A DNA stretch of 64,000 nt from Niastella caeni (lineage in GTDB: Bacteria > Bacteroidota > Bacteroidia > Chitinophagales > Chitinophagaceae), in assembly GCF_004834005.1 (NCBI RefSeq), contig NZ_STFF01000001.1, positions 867,347-931,346 of the forward strand, given 5' to 3'. A program made the position numbers and the translations under genes. Within the stretch, counting starts at the first letter, position 1. Each line of letters begins with the position of its first letter. This document shows positions 40,425 through 50,264 of the stretch, one piece after another. The notes under the pieces were generated by a model. It saw only the letters and a program-made list of their open reading frames with translations, did not search any database and had not been told where the DNA came from.

Positions 40425-40575
40425 TTTAAAGGGTTTTATGATTTCATAATGAATTAAGCCAAACGATATCGATCGTTTAACCATAGTCGATGAAATCACC
40501 CCTTATATAATAACAGTCAGGGTTGTGCTATAAACCAAAATGTTCCGTGATTTTTTTTATCAAGTGCAGATATAC

Positions 40576-41205
40576 TTATAGTGAAGTCAAAATCTGTATC
40601 AACTCCTTATAATCGGAGATCTTTCGAACCGAAGGCTTATCCTCATACCGCCCATACTTATCGTACCAAACCGCATCAATGCCTAACTCCTGCGCCGCCT
40701 TTATTTCTGATTGCAGGTCATCGCCAATTACCAGCACTGCTTCTTTTGCATAACCATGTCGCTGTACAATATCTGCAAATACATCCTTCTTCACTTTGTT
40801 GGTAGTAGAAGGATCAATGATGTGGATCTCTTTAAAATCGGGCGCTAAAGCCAACCTGTCTACTTTACTTTGTTGCATTTTTGGGAAGCCTGTAGTCACT
40901 AAGAATTTATCGCATGGTAAATGCCGCACCAATGCAAAATCTTCAAACGGCTCAATGGGCCCGTTATACGTTAATTCCTTTAACACCTCCACGCATTTCC
41001 TGGTTAAGCTCTCACTGAATTGATGTTCTTTCGCTACCTGCTGAAAAGGCCGCCGCATCACTTCATCTTTTATTTTATCCAACTCCCCGGCATGGCTTCC
41101 CTCCTGTTCTATCAATTCAAACAAGGGTGCAAATAAAGCATCACCGATCTGCGGTACCGGAAAGATGGTGTTATCCAAATCTATTATAAGCGCCTTTTTT
41201 ATCAT
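40576..41205 (-). CDS. HAD-superfamily hydrolase
   Basis: 209 residues. Motif I D9-L-D11-N-T, motif II LVTTG, a Lys in KVKKDVF and motif IV VIGDDL are all intact; a helical cap sits between motifs I and II. It is a cytosolic phosphatase of the haloacid dehalogenase type with unknown substrate. It stands alone. Confidence 0.9.
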   Translation of the reverse strand: MIKKALIIDLDNTIFPVPQIGDALFAPLFELIEQEGSHAGELDKIKDEVMRRPFQQVAKEHQFSESLTRKCVEVLKELTYNGPIEPFEDFALVRHLPCDKFLVTTGFPKMQQSKVDRLALAPDFKEIHIIDPSTTNKVKKDVFADIVQRHGYAKEAVLVIGDDLQSEIKAAQELGIDAVWYDKYGRYEDKPSVRKISDYKELIQILTSL

Positions 41206-41252
41206 AACCCGGTTTTATTTCAAAGCGGTTGCTCTACCCGGAGACAACCACC

Positions 41253-41774
41253 CTACAAAGGTCTGATAAACGTAATACGCACTCCATTAAAGCAATCATC
41301 CGCACAACCATTCTTTGAATATCCACATACTGATATCATGCCATTATTATCCGTTTCAAAATACGTTTTGGCATCAAACCTTTCCAGCAACCAATCGCTC
41401 TTTGCTTTCTGGTATAATTCTTCAAGCGTTAATAACTCGTGCCCTTCATTGTGCGTTCCCAACTGGGTCGCATCTTCTTTCCATTCGTTTACTACAGTTA
41501 AAACATTGCCCGGCCACCTCATTGCATTCAGGGAATACGACCGCTCAATTATTTTTCCCTGTTTTACCGTGATGGTCGTTTGCTTGCTATATCCTGTCCA
41601 TGAACTGGATTCCACCTGGTACATATACGAATCTTCAGACCCGGCTTGAAAATCGAGCCAGGCCCGATAGCTTTTTTCATACTCCCCAGAATAGGCAATG
41701 CCATCTTTATCTTTTTTACAGGCGCCCAGGGTAATAAATGCAAAAAGCGACAAAACTGCAATCAGCCTTTTCAT
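41253..41774 (-). CDS. Putative lipoprotein of unknown function
   Basis: 173 residues with a signal peptide and lipobox L-G-A-C19. The remaining chain is a mixed alpha/beta domain (ITVKQGKIIERSYSL, then ELYQKAKSDWLLERFDAK) resembling the DUF6174 type. Two late Cys (CADDCF) may form a disulfide. No function is known to me. Confidence 0.7.
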   Translation of the reverse strand: MKRLIAVLSLFAFITLGACKKDKDGIAYSGEYEKSYRAWLDFQAGSEDSYMYQVESSSWTGYSKQTTITVKQGKIIERSYSLNAMRWPGNVLTVVNEWKEDATQLGTHNEGHELLTLEELYQKAKSDWLLERFDAKTYFETDNNGMISVCGYSKNGCADDCFNGVRITFIRPL

Positions 41775-41892
41775 ATGTTAAGTTTGTGTCCCATTGACAC
41801 CCAATTGCCCGCTTCCGTTGCCTCTTTCATAAATTTATGTGATTAGCCACTTTTCTATGGGGGGAAATCCCTCCACAGCTTGTGGAATAATT

Positions 41893-42990
41893 TTAGCTTT
41901 TAAGTTCCGGTCGTGCAAACGGAACTTCGTTAAATAGCAGCGTTTGTGTTGGTAATGCGAACTGAAGGCCTTCTTTTTTAAATGCATTTAATATGGCCAG
42001 GTAAATGGCTTGCTGGCGGTCCATATATAAATTGTAATCGGGACTTAAAATAAAATATACTATTTCAAAGGTTAAACTAAACTGCCCAAACGCTGAGAAA
42101 TGCGCCCGGTCGAACACTGTTGATTCCTGGGCCTCAATGATCTCTTTTACCAGTACAGGTACTTTTTGTACTTTATCGGGCGGCGTGTTATACACTAATC
42201 CAAAGTTGAACTGTACCCGCCGCTTTTCCATACGTTTGTAATTGTGTATGCGGGCGTTCACCAGGTTGGTATTGGAACAGATCAACTGTTCTCCACTCAA
42301 CGTTCTGATACGGGTGCTTTTTACACCAATGTATTCTATAGCACCCATCTTATCATCTACTATAATAAAATCGCCCACTTCGAAGGGCTTATCAAAGAAG
42401 ATAACGAAATAATTGAACAGATCGCCGAGAATGTTTTGCGAAGCCAGCGCAATAGCCACGCCCCCTATACCCAAACCGGTTATTACTGAAGTTATGTTAT
42501 AGCCCAGGTTATTGACCAGGAATACCAGGGCCAATACCCACAATACAATATTTACAATGATGATGATTCCCCTCGCCTGCTTCTTTTTTTCTATATCTTC
42601 TGCATTGTGGCCAAGGGCATTACTAATAAGATAGTTTAACGCCGAGGTAATGGTTTTAATAATAATAAAAGTAACCACTACCATTACGGCTATTTGCAGC
42701 AGCCGCTCTACCCGGGCACTTAACGTTAAATAAGAAACGCCGGCATACAAGCCGCCTAAATATAATGCGGGGACCAATGCCCCTTCGGCTAATTGTACAA
42801 TAAAATCATCAAGCGTAGTACGGGTGCTGGTAGAAAACTTTTTAAACCGTTTTAACAACACTACCCTGGCTATACGAATCACCGTCCAGGTTATAACAAT
42901 GATCCCGATAGCTATTAACCAGTTTAACAGGGTGTTACCCATAAATATCCGCTCCCACCATTGCATGATCCTTGAGGTACAAAATTTCAT
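41893..42990 (-). CDS. MscS-family mechanosensitive ion channel
   Basis: 365 residues. Several transmembrane helices in the first 160 residues precede the pore helix and the conserved VITGLGIGGVAIALASQNILGD segment, then the beta domain (VGDFIIVDDKMGAIEYIGVKSTRIRT) typical of the MscS fold. Such channels open on osmotic downshock and release solutes. The ATG at 42990 is used; Met17 would also work. Confidence 0.92.
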   Translation of the reverse strand: MKFCTSRIMQWWERIFMGNTLLNWLIAIGIIVITWTVIRIARVVLLKRFKKFSTSTRTTLDDFIVQLAEGALVPALYLGGLYAGVSYLTLSARVERLLQIAVMVVVTFIIIKTITSALNYLISNALGHNAEDIEKKKQARGIIIIVNIVLWVLALVFLVNNLGYNITSVITGLGIGGVAIALASQNILGDLFNYFVIFFDKPFEVGDFIIVDDKMGAIEYIGVKSTRIRTLSGEQLICSNTNLVNARIHNYKRMEKRRVQFNFGLVYNTPPDKVQKVPVLVKEIIEAQESTVFDRAHFSAFGQFSLTFEIVYFILSPDYNLYMDRQQAIYLAILNAFKKEGLQFALPTQTLLFNEVPFARPELKS

Positions 42991-43075
42991 GCCATTGCCT
43001 TACTTAAGAGAAAACAACCATGGTTTTGCTGCTGCTACAAACATTTTGCAATACTTTTAAAGGAAATCAAATCAC

Positions 43076-43522
43076 ATGAGGCTAACCACAGGAGCCATTA
43101 TAATTCTACTGTATATATCATGCACGCACAAAAAACAATCACTGCCTGTTACCGGCACCTGGAAACTGTTGAGCGGAACCATCATAGAAAAGAACGACAC
43201 CACCATTACCGACTACACGCAAAACAAACAATTCATCAAGATCATCAATGACTCACATTTTGCATTTTTAGGTCATGATCTGAGCAAAGGTAAAGATTCT
43301 TCATCGGCCTTCTTTGCTGCCGGCGGTGGCAGGTATACGCTCAAAGACAGTACTTACACCGAACACCTGGAATACTGCAACGATAGAAACTGGGAAGCCA
43401 ATGAATTTCATTTCACCGTTCATATAAACAATGATACATTGATCCAGCAGGGAGTAGAAAAAGTAGAAGCAACCGGCATTGACCGGTTGAATATTGAGAA
43501 GTATGTGCGGGTGAAGGAGTAA
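43076..43522 (+). CDS. Putative lipocalin-like lipoprotein
   Basis: 148 residues with a short signal and lipobox Y-I-S-C16. The body begins VTGTWKLLSGTIIEK, a pattern of lipocalin-like domains in Bacteroidota, with further beta strands (FHFTVHINNDTLIQQGV). Its role is unknown. It is convergent with the efflux operon. Confidence 0.65.
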   Translation: MRLTTGAIIILLYISCTHKKQSLPVTGTWKLLSGTIIEKNDTTITDYTQNKQFIKIINDSHFAFLGHDLSKGKDSSSAFFAAGGGRYTLKDSTYTEHLEYCNDRNWEANEFHFTVHINNDTLIQQGVEKVEATGIDRLNIEKYVRVKE

Positions 43523-43526
43523 TTTT

Positions 43527-44960
43527 TTACTCCCACCCGCCGCCCAGCGACCGGTATAATTGTATCAATGAAAGATAAATGCCTTTCTTCTGCGCCAATA
43601 ACTGCAACTCAGCATCCAGCACATTTTTTTGCGCAGTGAAAACTTCCAGGTAAGTGGCATACCCGGTAAGGTATAATTCCCGGGCCGACGCTACGGCCTT
43701 TTGCAATTCCTGTACTTCCTGCAGCTTAAGCGCATACGATCTTTTGAAGTTATCTACCGCATTCATTTGGGTGACTACCTCGCTGTATGCATTCAGTAAT
43801 TTCTGCTGATAATTATAAACAGTTTCCTTACTGGCAGCGTTGGCAATTACAAACTGCGCCTTTAACCGCCGTTGCTGAAACAGCGGAGCAGTAAGACCGC
43901 CTGCTGCTCCATACGCTATACTCCCGGCATTCATTAATAAAGAAGGGGTAAACGCATTGAGGGCCACATACGGACTAAGAGTTAATGAGGGTAGAAATGC
44001 CGCACGGGCAGCCTGCACATTTTCCTTAGCCATCTGCATTTCATATTCTGCCTGTTGAACATCCGGCCTTGCCGATAATAAGCTGGTGGGCAAACCGGTT
44101 TCAATAGAAATAGCCACCGATTCGGGCAGCGAAGTATCGCGCATGATCTGGTGCGGGTAATTTCCGGCCATGGCATTTAATTCATTCTCCACCTGTACGC
44201 GCTCTTGCAGAATTCTGAATTCTATGCTTTGTGTATTTAACAACTGCGCCCTGAATTGCTGTACTGCCAGTTCATTAGCACGGCCACCCGCTTTTTGCGC
44301 CAGTACGATCTCCAGCGCTCTCTGTTGCAGTTCAATATTCTTTCTTACAATTTTCAACTCCGTATCCAGGCCAAGTAAGTTATAATAACCCTCGGCCAGC
44401 GTTGCCACCAATGAAGTAATGATCAACTGCTTTCCCTTTTCGGTAGCCCATAATTCTGCCTGTGCTGCTTTTTTAAGATGCTGCAATTTACCCCAGAGAT
44501 CAATTTCCCAGGTGCTGCTTAAACCTATAAACAGATCAGTAGTTGGCTTTACTGGTATTCGCTGGTCCTTGCTGATATTGGGTGAAAGATTGGTGTCGAA
44601 GTTACCTACGCCATTCATTGTGTAATTGCCGTACCTGTCAGCGGCGCCACTAACAACGCCGTTCATCGCTGGTAAAAATGCGCCTTTCCGCTCTGCCAGG
44701 CGGGCATGCGCCATGGTTATGCGTTGCAATGCAATATTCAGGTCGGTATTGTCTTTTAATGCCATTGCAATAAAATTATGCAAACAGGTATCGGAGAATA
44801 TATTTTTGAAAACCAATTTTACCGAATCAGCTGTTGCACTTTTTTCGTCATACTGCCTGGGCAACTGCTTCACCGTGGGCAGTGTGTACGGCGTCATTAC
44901 TTTGCAACCCGTCGTAATGCCAATTATAAAAACTATGATTAATCGATGAATATGATTCAT
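43527..44960 (-). CDS. Outer-membrane factor of an RND efflux pump (TolC/OprM family)
   Basis: 477 residues with lipobox T-T-G-C19. The two-fold repeated outer-membrane efflux protein pattern is visible: NTDLNIALQRITMAHARLAERKG and, in the second half, SARPDVQQAEYEMQMAKENVQAARAAFLPSL, ending in LIQLYRSLGGGW. It forms the outer-membrane channel for the pump encoded just upstream. Third gene of the efflux operon. Confidence 0.94.
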   Translation of the reverse strand: MNHIHRLIIVFIIGITTGCKVMTPYTLPTVKQLPRQYDEKSATADSVKLVFKNIFSDTCLHNFIAMALKDNTDLNIALQRITMAHARLAERKGAFLPAMNGVVSGAADRYGNYTMNGVGNFDTNLSPNISKDQRIPVKPTTDLFIGLSSTWEIDLWGKLQHLKKAAQAELWATEKGKQLIITSLVATLAEGYYNLLGLDTELKIVRKNIELQQRALEIVLAQKAGGRANELAVQQFRAQLLNTQSIEFRILQERVQVENELNAMAGNYPHQIMRDTSLPESVAISIETGLPTSLLSARPDVQQAEYEMQMAKENVQAARAAFLPSLTLSPYVALNAFTPSLLMNAGSIAYGAAGGLTAPLFQQRRLKAQFVIANAASKETVYNYQQKLLNAYSEVVTQMNAVDNFKRSYALKLQEVQELQKAVASARELYLTGYATYLEVFTAQKNVLDAELQLLAQKKGIYLSLIQLYRSLGGGWE

Positions 44961-44983
44961 TAGTTTTTCAAGTTTAATTTATT

Positions 44984-45095
44984 TACCAGTTGCCATTTAC
45001 CAGTTACCGGGCCTTGAATGTAGATCAGTCTTCCTTCAATCGGCATCTTCGAACTTTTTACCTGGCAACCGGAATCCGGTAACCGGTAACAACAA
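44984..45095. repeat. Short-word repeats in the pump-to-outer-membrane-factor spacer
   Basis: The spacer contains TTTACCAGTTGCC and ATTTACCAGTTACCGG, and then their near-complements GGCAACCGG and CCGGTAACCGGTAAC. The arms could fold. This resembles the repeat-filled spacer between nuoD and nuoH, with a different word. Confidence 0.5.
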
Positions 45096-45098
45096 CAT

Positions 45099-48000
45099 TC
45101 ACGATTCATCAGCCACTATATGTTCCGTCAGCGGTTCGTCTTCCCTTACCGCCACGTTCTTTTTTCCTTTTTTCTTTGTACGACGATACATGAACAGTCC
45201 GTATAAACCCGGCACCAGGAAAATACCAAACAGCGTACCCGCCAGCATACCGCCTGCAGCAGCGTTGCCGATAGATCTATTACCCATAGCGCCTGCGCCA
45301 TTGGCAATACACAATGGTATCAACCCGGCAATAAAAGCAAATGATGTCATCAGGATAGGACGCAACCTCGATACAGCGCCTTCCTTCGCCGCTTCTATTA
45401 CCCGCACTCCGGCGCGATGCCTTTGTACTGCTACTTCAACGATCAGGATGGCATTTTTGGCCAGTAGCCCTATCAACATGATCAGCGCTACCTGGGCGTA
45501 GATATTATTTTCCAATCCCATTGCCAGCAGCAATGCAAATGCACCGGCAATACCTGCCGGTAACGAAAGGATCACCGCAAGCGGTAATAAAAAGCTTTCA
45601 TATTGCGCAGCCAGCAGCAGGTACACAAACACCAGGCACACGATGAAAATATAAACAGCCTGATTACCCGAAATGATCTGTTCCCTTGTCATCCCGCTCC
45701 ATTCATACGTATAGCCTTTGGGCAATACGCTGTCTGCCACATGCTGGATGGCACTAATTGCCTGTCCGCTGGAGAAGCCGGTAGCCGCATCGCCATTGAT
45801 CATCGCTGCCGTATACATATTATACCGCGTGATCTGCTCGGGACCGAACACCTTTTCCATCCTGATGAAATTTGAATAAGGCACCATTTCGCCCTTGTCG
45901 TTTTTGACGTATAACTTCAATACGTCTTCAGGATTGGCGCGGTATTCAGGCAGGGCCTGCAACATCACCTTATACATTTGTTCAAAGCGAATAAAATTGG
46001 TTGCATAATAACTTCCCAGCAACGTTTGCAATGTATTCATGGCATTCTCCACACTCACGCCCTGCTTGGCCGCCATTTCCTGGTCAATATGGATGAGGTA
46101 TTGCGGGAAGTTGGGATCGAAGCTGGTATTGGCGCCTGAAATGGCTGGCTGTTGTTTCAGCGTAGTCAGAAACTTATCCGACACTTCCGCCATTTCCTGC
46201 AACCCCGCATTGCGGTTCTTATTCAGCAATCTGAATTCAAAACCGCCGGCATTACCAAAGCCGGGAACAGTGGGCGGTTCAAAATACTCGATCACCGCAT
46301 CAGCAATATGCGCTGTTTTTATTTTCAGGCCTTTTATAATTTCGGGAATGGTTTCCGTTCTCTCTTCCCAGCTTTTCAAATTGATCATGGCCATGCCATA
46401 CGATGCACCCGTAACATCGCTCATCAAACTATAGCCCGCTAATGTGCTGATGTTATCTATACTTTTATCGTTGCCGATAGCTTCCTGCACGGCGTCCAAC
46501 ACATCTTCCGTACGTTCTACCGTAGAACCGGGCGGCGTGGTTACATTTACATATACCATGCTCTGGTCTTCGGCCGGAATGAAACCCGAAGGCAAAAATT
46601 GTGAAATACCCCAGGTAGCAACGCAGAATAAAACCAGCAACCCGACCGTGATCATTTTCCGTTTCACCAATTGTTGCACCAGGCTGCCATAGGTTTGTTC
46701 GGTGCGGTTATACACGCGGTTAAATGAATTAAAGAAACGTTGCAACAGGTTCTTCTTTCGTTTACCCGCATGGTCATGTTTCAACAGCAAAGCACACAGC
46801 GCCGGTGTAAGGGTAAGAGCATTGATCCCTGAAATAACAATCGACATGGCCAGGGTAAGCGAGAACTGCCTGTAGAAAACCCCCACCGGACCTGAAAGAA
46901 ATGCCACCGGCACAAATACGGCCGACATAACTCCGGTGATAGCAATGATAGCGCCACCGATCTCTTTCATCGCTGCAATGGTTGCTTCGGTGGCCGGCAA
47001 ATGTTCTTCCTGCATTTTCACGTGAACCGCTTCCACCACCACAATCGCATTGTCAACCACAATACCAATAGCCAGCACCAATGCAAACAGCGTAAGCATA
47101 TTAATGGAGAAGCCCAGCATTTGCATGAACGCAAGCGTTCCTACCAGGGCTACAGGCACTGCCAATGCCGGGATCAGGGTTGAACGGAAATCCTGCAAAA
47201 AGATGAACACCACAATGAACACGAGAATAAATGCTTCGAGCAGGGTTCGCAACACTTCGTGAATACTGGCATCGAGAAAACGCGATACATCATAGGCATA
47301 GTTATAGGACATACCGGGTGGAAAAGCGGTCGCTTTCAAGTCCTCCATCCTGGCTTTGATTGTTTGAATTACTTCCCGCGCATTGGACCCCGGCCGTTGT
47401 TTTATCATAATGGAAGCAGACGGACGGCCATCAGTTTTAGACACCATATCATAACTTACCGTTCCAAACTCCACATCGGCTATATCTTTTAACCGTAATA
47501 ACGAACCATCTTCGTTTGCCCGCAGGATCACATTGCGGTATTGTTCGGGTGTATTGAACTTACCGGTATATTTCAGGATGTATTGTTTTGCCTGCTTGTC
47601 TTTCCCGGAATTTTCGCCGGTTGATCCGGGCGCAGCTTCAATATTCTGATGACGTAATCCTGCTATGATCTCTTCTGTTGAAATATTATAGGCCAATAAT
47701 TTGTCAGGCTTCAACCAAACGCGCATGGAGTAATCGCGCGAACCCATAATATCAACCAATCCTACGCCATCGATCCTTTTTAATTCCTGCAGTACATTGA
47801 TGTCAGTGAAATTATAAATAAATTCTTCATCGGCCGTACTGTCGGCACTCATGATGTTCAAATACAGGAGCATCGAGTTCACTTCTTTTTCCGAGGTAAC
47901 ACCGGCTTTAACTACTTCTTCCGGTAGTTCATCCAGTACCGTTATTACCCGGTTTTGGACATTCACGGCTGCCTGGTCGGGATCGGTGCCTACTTCAAAA

Positions 48001-48278
48001 AACACCTGTATTAAAGTAACACCGTTGTTACTGCTTACAGAGCTCATGTAGGTCATTCCAGGCACGCCATTAATGGCGCGTTCCAATGGAACTGCCACTG
48101 CTTTTGTACACACGTCGGCATTCGCTCCATTATAGGTAGCAGTTACCATTACCGAAGGCGGTACGATGTCGGGGAATTGGGTTACCGGTAATGAGAATAA
48201 GGCGAGCGCGCCCAGTAATATGATGACAATTGAAATTACTAACGACAACACAGGCCGTTTGATAAAGGTCTCAAACAT
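45099..48278 (-). CDS. RND efflux pump, inner-membrane transporter (HAE1 family)
   Basis: 1059 residues, normal for AcrB-like pumps. Twelve transmembrane helices with two large periplasmic loops can be traced. The start MFETFIKRPVLSLVISIVII is typical. The proton-relay helix reads AIGIVVDNAIVVVEAVH (Asp followed by Asn, a known variant of the double Asp) and the facing LLAKNAILIVEVA retains its Lys. It exports drugs or toxic metabolites with the adaptor and outer-membrane factor around it. A cytosolic acidic tail ends the protein. Confidence 0.96.
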   Translation of the reverse strand: MFETFIKRPVLSLVISIVIILLGALALFSLPVTQFPDIVPPSVMVTATYNGANADVCTKAVAVPLERAINGVPGMTYMSSVSSNNGVTLIQVFFEVGTDPDQAAVNVQNRVITVLDELPEEVVKAGVTSEKEVNSMLLYLNIMSADSTADEEFIYNFTDINVLQELKRIDGVGLVDIMGSRDYSMRVWLKPDKLLAYNISTEEIIAGLRHQNIEAAPGSTGENSGKDKQAKQYILKYTGKFNTPEQYRNVILRANEDGSLLRLKDIADVEFGTVSYDMVSKTDGRPSASIMIKQRPGSNAREVIQTIKARMEDLKATAFPPGMSYNYAYDVSRFLDASIHEVLRTLLEAFILVFIVVFIFLQDFRSTLIPALAVPVALVGTLAFMQMLGFSINMLTLFALVLAIGIVVDNAIVVVEAVHVKMQEEHLPATEATIAAMKEIGGAIIAITGVMSAVFVPVAFLSGPVGVFYRQFSLTLAMSIVISGINALTLTPALCALLLKHDHAGKRKKNLLQRFFNSFNRVYNRTEQTYGSLVQQLVKRKMITVGLLVLFCVATWGISQFLPSGFIPAEDQSMVYVNVTTPPGSTVERTEDVLDAVQEAIGNDKSIDNISTLAGYSLMSDVTGASYGMAMINLKSWEERTETIPEIIKGLKIKTAHIADAVIEYFEPPTVPGFGNAGGFEFRLLNKNRNAGLQEMAEVSDKFLTTLKQQPAISGANTSFDPNFPQYLIHIDQEMAAKQGVSVENAMNTLQTLLGSYYATNFIRFEQMYKVMLQALPEYRANPEDVLKLYVKNDKGEMVPYSNFIRMEKVFGPEQITRYNMYTAAMINGDAATGFSSGQAISAIQHVADSVLPKGYTYEWSGMTREQIISGNQAVYIFIVCLVFVYLLLAAQYESFLLPLAVILSLPAGIAGAFALLLAMGLENNIYAQVALIMLIGLLAKNAILIVEVAVQRHRAGVRVIEAAKEGAVSRLRPILMTSFAFIAGLIPLCIANGAGAMGNRSIGNAAAGGMLAGTLFGIFLVPGLYGLFMYRRTKKKGKKNVAVREDEPLTEHIVADES

Positions 48279-48341
48279 GCTTTTGGATTTTGCTGCTTTA
48301 ATAAATGTTGTTGAAATACTTTACGATCGTCTTTACAACAA

Positions 48342-49460
48342 TCATTCTGCAGCAAGAATACTGTCAACAGATATCATGCGTGGTTTAACTGAACTGCCTT
48401 CCTTGATATTTTGTACACCTTCGTACACAATGCGGTCGCCTGCTGAAAGCCCCGATTTTACCAATACAAAATCATCAATACGGGCATCAGGCACAAAGCT
48501 TTTCATGCGCACTTTGAAATCGTCGCCCAATACAAAAACATAATTCCGGTCCTGAATTTCCAGCACCGCTCTTTGTGGAATTATCAATGCTTTTGAAATA
48601 GCGGAGGTCAACAGGATATTCCCGCTGGCGCCATGCTTGAGTAATCCCGATGGATTGGGAAAAACCGCCCGGAATGCAATGGAGCCGGTTTCTTTATCAA
48701 ACTCCCCTTCCATGGTTTCTATTTTTCCGCGATGTTTATAAACTGTTCCATCGGCCAGCATCAGCTCAGCCGGTTGTTGCACCTGTTTGCCTGCCTGCTT
48801 ATTCTTTACATAATTTAAATATTCCTGTTCCGACACCTTAAAGTACACGTGCATGGCATGATTATCCGAAACCCTGGTCAGCAAAATACCTTCCGTAACC
48901 AAACTACCTAACTTGTGTGGTATGCGGTCAATAATGCCGTCGAACGGCGCTCTTACCGCGGTATAAGAAAGATTGATCTTCGCTTTTTCTTCTTTAGCCA
49001 ATGCTTCATCTACTTTTGCTTTCGCAGCAGTCAATTTTGCATTAGCCAGGTCCAGCTCTGAATCGGAAACGATCTTCTTGTCAACAAGCGATTGTACCCG
49101 GCGCAACTCCACTTCCGCGCTTTTTACTTCGGCCATAGCGCTGGTCAATGAAGCCTTTGCTTCCGACAACTGCACTTTGAATTCTGCATCGTTCAACTGG
49201 AACATCAGTTGTCCTTTTTTTACCAATTGCCCTTCATCAACGAGAATACTTTCCAGGAACCCCGATACTTTAGCCCGTAGTTCAACATTTTGATAGGCAT
49301 TAATGCTGGCCACGTACGACCGGTGAAGCGTTGTATCCTTACTACGCAATTGAAAAACCGGCAACTCAAGATCTTTTATTTTCGTTTCTGTATTACCTTT
49401 TACGCCACAACCTGTTAACCAGATTATGCACAAAATAGTCAATGCGGTTAAAGCTTTCAT
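48342..49460 (-). CDS. RND efflux periplasmic adaptor (membrane fusion protein)
   Basis: 372 residues from the ATG at 49460, which gives a lipoprotein signal with lipobox L-T-G-C18; the frame extending to 49523 is not needed. Lipoyl/barrel-sandwich halves flank a helical hairpin (EAKASLTSAMAEVKSAEVELRRVQ), followed by the beta-barrel (YTAVRAPFDGIIDRIPHKLGSLVTEG). First gene of the adaptor-pump-channel operon. Confidence 0.95.
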   Translation of the reverse strand: MKALTALTILCIIWLTGCGVKGNTETKIKDLELPVFQLRSKDTTLHRSYVASINAYQNVELRAKVSGFLESILVDEGQLVKKGQLMFQLNDAEFKVQLSEAKASLTSAMAEVKSAEVELRRVQSLVDKKIVSDSELDLANAKLTAAKAKVDEALAKEEKAKINLSYTAVRAPFDGIIDRIPHKLGSLVTEGILLTRVSDNHAMHVYFKVSEQEYLNYVKNKQAGKQVQQPAELMLADGTVYKHRGKIETMEGEFDKETGSIAFRAVFPNPSGLLKHGASGNILLTSAISKALIIPQRAVLEIQDRNYVFVLGDDFKVRMKSFVPDARIDDFVLVKSGLSAGDRIVYEGVQNIKEGSSVKPRMISVDSILAAE

Positions 49461-49594
49461 TTTTATACAATAGATTATATGAAGTATTAGATAGGACGGG
49501 ACAGAGCTATAGATCCCAACCAAAAGAATTTGTGTGGCAAGCAGTTAATGGTTCCAATTAAAAATCAGAAGTGAAAATTCGTATGTGTATACGA

Positions 49595-49969
49595 TCAGAA
49601 AGGAGTAAGCCGGAAAAGGAAAACGTAATAAGAAATCGGAATATGGGCTGCATTCCTGCTATACAATTCAGATACTATAGAAGGAAAGGTGGTATTATTC
49701 GGTCTGCGTTTATCACTATTGCTTAATCTATAAGAAGATTCTGCACGGAACCTTCGTTTTATTGCGGGAAGCTTTTTCTTAAGCTGGTTATAGGCATAAA
49801 TAACCACATCATCATTATCAACAACATTGATTTCAAGCGCTGCTCCGGTGTCAGGCAACCTGAATTCGCCATGAAGCAACGGCATATGCTTGCCGGGGTC
49901 TGCTATTGCCATGACCCCCAGCAGTAAATAAATAATGAATTGAAAAATATATTTGCTTTTCACCAGCAT
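49595..49969 (-). CDS. Small exported hypothetical protein
   Basis: 124 residues with a hydrophobic N-terminus (about 8-24, FQFIIYLLLGVMAIADPG). The rest is basic and rich in Arg/Lys (KKKLPAIKRRFRAESSYRLSNSDKRRPNN). I do not recognise it. It lies about 135 bp upstream of the efflux operon on the same strand and may be cotranscribed. Confidence 0.5.
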   Translation of the reverse strand: MLVKSKYIFQFIIYLLLGVMAIADPGKHMPLLHGEFRLPDTGAALEINVVDNDDVVIYAYNQLKKKLPAIKRRFRAESSYRLSNSDKRRPNNTTFPSIVSELYSRNAAHIPISYYVFLFRLTPF

Positions 49970-50203
49970 GAATTATGATCAGGTAAGCTGCACGCACACA
50001 AAACCATTCTACAGATTGAAAAAAATATAAAACGGTTGCAATTCACACATTATTATTCATGATTTTTTTGAACCTGGTTATAAGGTTGATAATAATTATG
50101 CCAAAACTACTTTCTATCAGGAACGGGTTATAAACAACCATGCATTTCTAATATAATTTTAATGGTATTCCAATGTTGCTTTGATGATGGCTCAAAATAA
50201 AAC

Positions 50204-50230
50204 ATCCCCAGCTATTCGCCGGGGATATTT
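50204..50230 (-). terminator. Terminator of the xylan utilisation operon
   Basis: ATCCCC (50204-50209) pairs with GGGGAT (50221-50226) around an 11-base loop. On the minus strand it is followed by a T-rich stretch, 35 bp after the xylanase stop codon. Confidence 0.65.
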
Positions 50231-50264
50231 TCAAATAACAATGGCAAGCTTCATCAACGATTAT

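Noticed and set aside
45099..48278. Loss of function in the RND pump because the second Asp of the proton relay is Asn
   Set aside because: The VDN variant is found in other functional-looking RND pumps, and the remaining Lys and helices are intact.
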